Below, one piece after another: positions 63,172 through 64,000 of a stretch of DNA of 64,000 nucleotides. The stretch's first letter is position 1, and every line of letters begins with the position of its first letter. Position numbers and translations under genes: made by a program. The notes under the pieces were generated by a model. The model did not search any database. It was not told the DNA's origin and saw only the letters and a list, made by a program, of their open reading frames with translations. This stretch comes from Advenella kashmirensis W13003 (lineage in GTDB: Bacteria > Pseudomonadota > Gammaproteobacteria > Burkholderiales > Burkholderiaceae_B): contig NZ_KI650979.1 of assembly GCF_000506985.1 (NCBI RefSeq), forward strand, positions 682,001 through 746,000. Reading direction: 5' to 3'.

Positions 63172-64000
63172 CTAATGGTTGCTGTCCTGATACGGAAAGA
63201 GTTGAGGCAGCATATTCATGAGCGCGGCACGATCCTCGCCCTGGCTGCGATTGAGCGCCACCATGGGCGCATGCAAATATTTTTGCGTCAGGCTGTGCGC
63301 AAACTGCTCCAGAACCAGATCGGCATTCTCGCCTTTGGCCAGCAGTCGCCGCGCCCGTTCCAGCTCGGCCTGCATGACGGCGTCGGCACCCTGATTCAGA
63401 TTGCGGATAACCGGCACGACAGCGCGCGAGTCCAGCCAATGCATGAAATTCTGCACCCGGCTGTCGATAATGGCTTCCGCCTGGACCACAGCCGCCTGGC
63501 GGGAATCGCTGGCCATTTGCACATAACGCCCCAGGTCGTCGACGGAATACAGATAAACGTCGTCCAGTTGTGAAACTTCAGGTTCGATATCGCGCGGCAC
63601 GGCCAGGTCAATCATGACCATGGGCATATGACGCCGTGATTTGGATGCTTTCTGTACCAGCCCCAGGCCCAGGATGGGCAAGGAGCTGGCCGTACAGGAT
63701 ACGACAATATCAAAGTCGGCCAGGCGATCAGGCAGATCAGCCAGTTTCATGGTCTGCCCGTCAAACTGCGAGGCGAGCGTTTCGGCACGCTCTCGCGTGC
63801 GATTGGCCACGACCATACAGGATGGCTTTTGCGCAGAAAAATGGGTGGAACACAGCTCGATCATTTCACCGGCGCCGATAAACAACACGCGGGTTTTGGA
63901 CAGATCGCCAAACACGCGCTGCGCCAAGCGGACCGCTGCGGCCGCCATGGAAACAGACTGGGCGCCAATGGCCGTTTGCGTACGGACCTCTTTGGCGACC
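63172..64000 (-). CDS. hemA: Glutamyl-tRNA reductase, C-terminal part; cut by window edge
   Basis: About 275 codons to the stop; the N-terminal catalytic domain lies beyond the right edge. The visible part starts within [20 protein letters not shown], then the NADPH domain with [12 protein letters not shown], and ends in the helical dimerisation domain ([20 protein letters not shown]). First step of tetrapyrrole synthesis. Followed by prfA and prmC. Confidence 0.94.
   Translation of the reverse strand, partial: VAKEVRTQTAIGAQSVSMAAAAVRLAQRVFGDLSKTRVLFIGAGEMIELCSTHFSAQKPSCMVVANRTRERAETLASQFDGQTMKLADLPDRLADFDIVVSCTASSLPILGLGLVQKASKSRRHMPMVMIDLAVPRDIEPEVSQLDDVYLYSVDDLGRYVQMASDSRQAAVVQAEAIIDSRVQNFMHWLDSRAVVPVIRNLNQGADAVMQAELERARRLLAKGENADLVLEQFAHSLTQKYLHAPMVALNRSQGEDRAALMNMLPQLFPYQDSNH

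Noticed and set aside
1-64000. CRISPR arrays, tRNA/rRNA genes, insertion sequences or prophage
   Set aside because: No regularly spaced repeats, transposase or integrase motifs, or recognisable tRNA or rRNA sequence were found on reading.

Overview
The window looks like a stretch of chromosome from a betaproteobacterium of the Alcaligenaceae (Bordetella/Achromobacter/Advenella type). The grounds are three orphan 'Bug' tripartite-tricarboxylate receptor genes, the hemA-prfA-prmC-grxD order, many IclR/LysR/GntR-controlled catabolic clusters, and moderately high G+C. The genus was not verified. I see no rRNA, tRNA, CRISPR array, insertion sequence or prophage.

Left part (1-9.4 kb): the start of pckG, then an MHS-type transporter and a GMC flavin oxidoreductase divergent from an IclR regulator. 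A Bug receptor follows, then a CobW-like GTPase translationally coupled to a YtcJ-like amidohydrolase. From 9.4 to 27 kb lies an organosulfonate/sulfur island. xsc-pta turn sulfoacetaldehyde into acetyl-CoA plus sulfite. A long leftward series holds tauX-tauY (taurine dehydrogenase), an extracellular solute-binding protein, tauABC (uptake) and tauR, and then a second IclR gene and cobS-cobT. Upstream of tauX, on the same strand, is a four-gene module: a fused SoxY-SoxZ carrier, a SoxH-like metallohydrolase, a small cytochrome c and a flavocytochrome-c sulfide-dehydrogenase-type flavoprotein. Taurine would enter by TauABC, be deaminated by TauXY to sulfoacetaldehyde, and be cleaved by Xsc; Pta then makes acetyl-CoA. 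No sulfite exporter or recognised sulfite dehydrogenase is seen.

27-36 kb: two tandem paralogous lipoproteins, a LysR-Bug-galB-galC cluster (last steps of the gallate/4,5-protocatechuate route), and a GntR-enolase superfamily-SDR-Bug operon that probably handles a sugar acid. 36-49 kb: a PPOX flavoprotein, a small exported YxFxxD protein, a ZIP transporter, an orphan type VI amidase effector with its immunity protein (Tae4-Tai4), a phytase/esterase-like exported protein, NDH-2, AidB, the copper genes copA-cueR behind a 19-bp-spacer promoter, a thioesterase, a 51-residue small protein behind a palindromic promoter, and an OmpA lipoprotein.

49-64 kb is mostly core: metH (B12-dependent) divergent from btuB-btuF under a cobalamin riboswitch; a thioredoxin-reductase-like flavoprotein; folB, ttcA, queF, an EI24 protein; then leftward hemA-prfA-prmC and grxD. 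Cobalamin recurs across the window (cobST, a CobW relative, metH, btuB, btuF).
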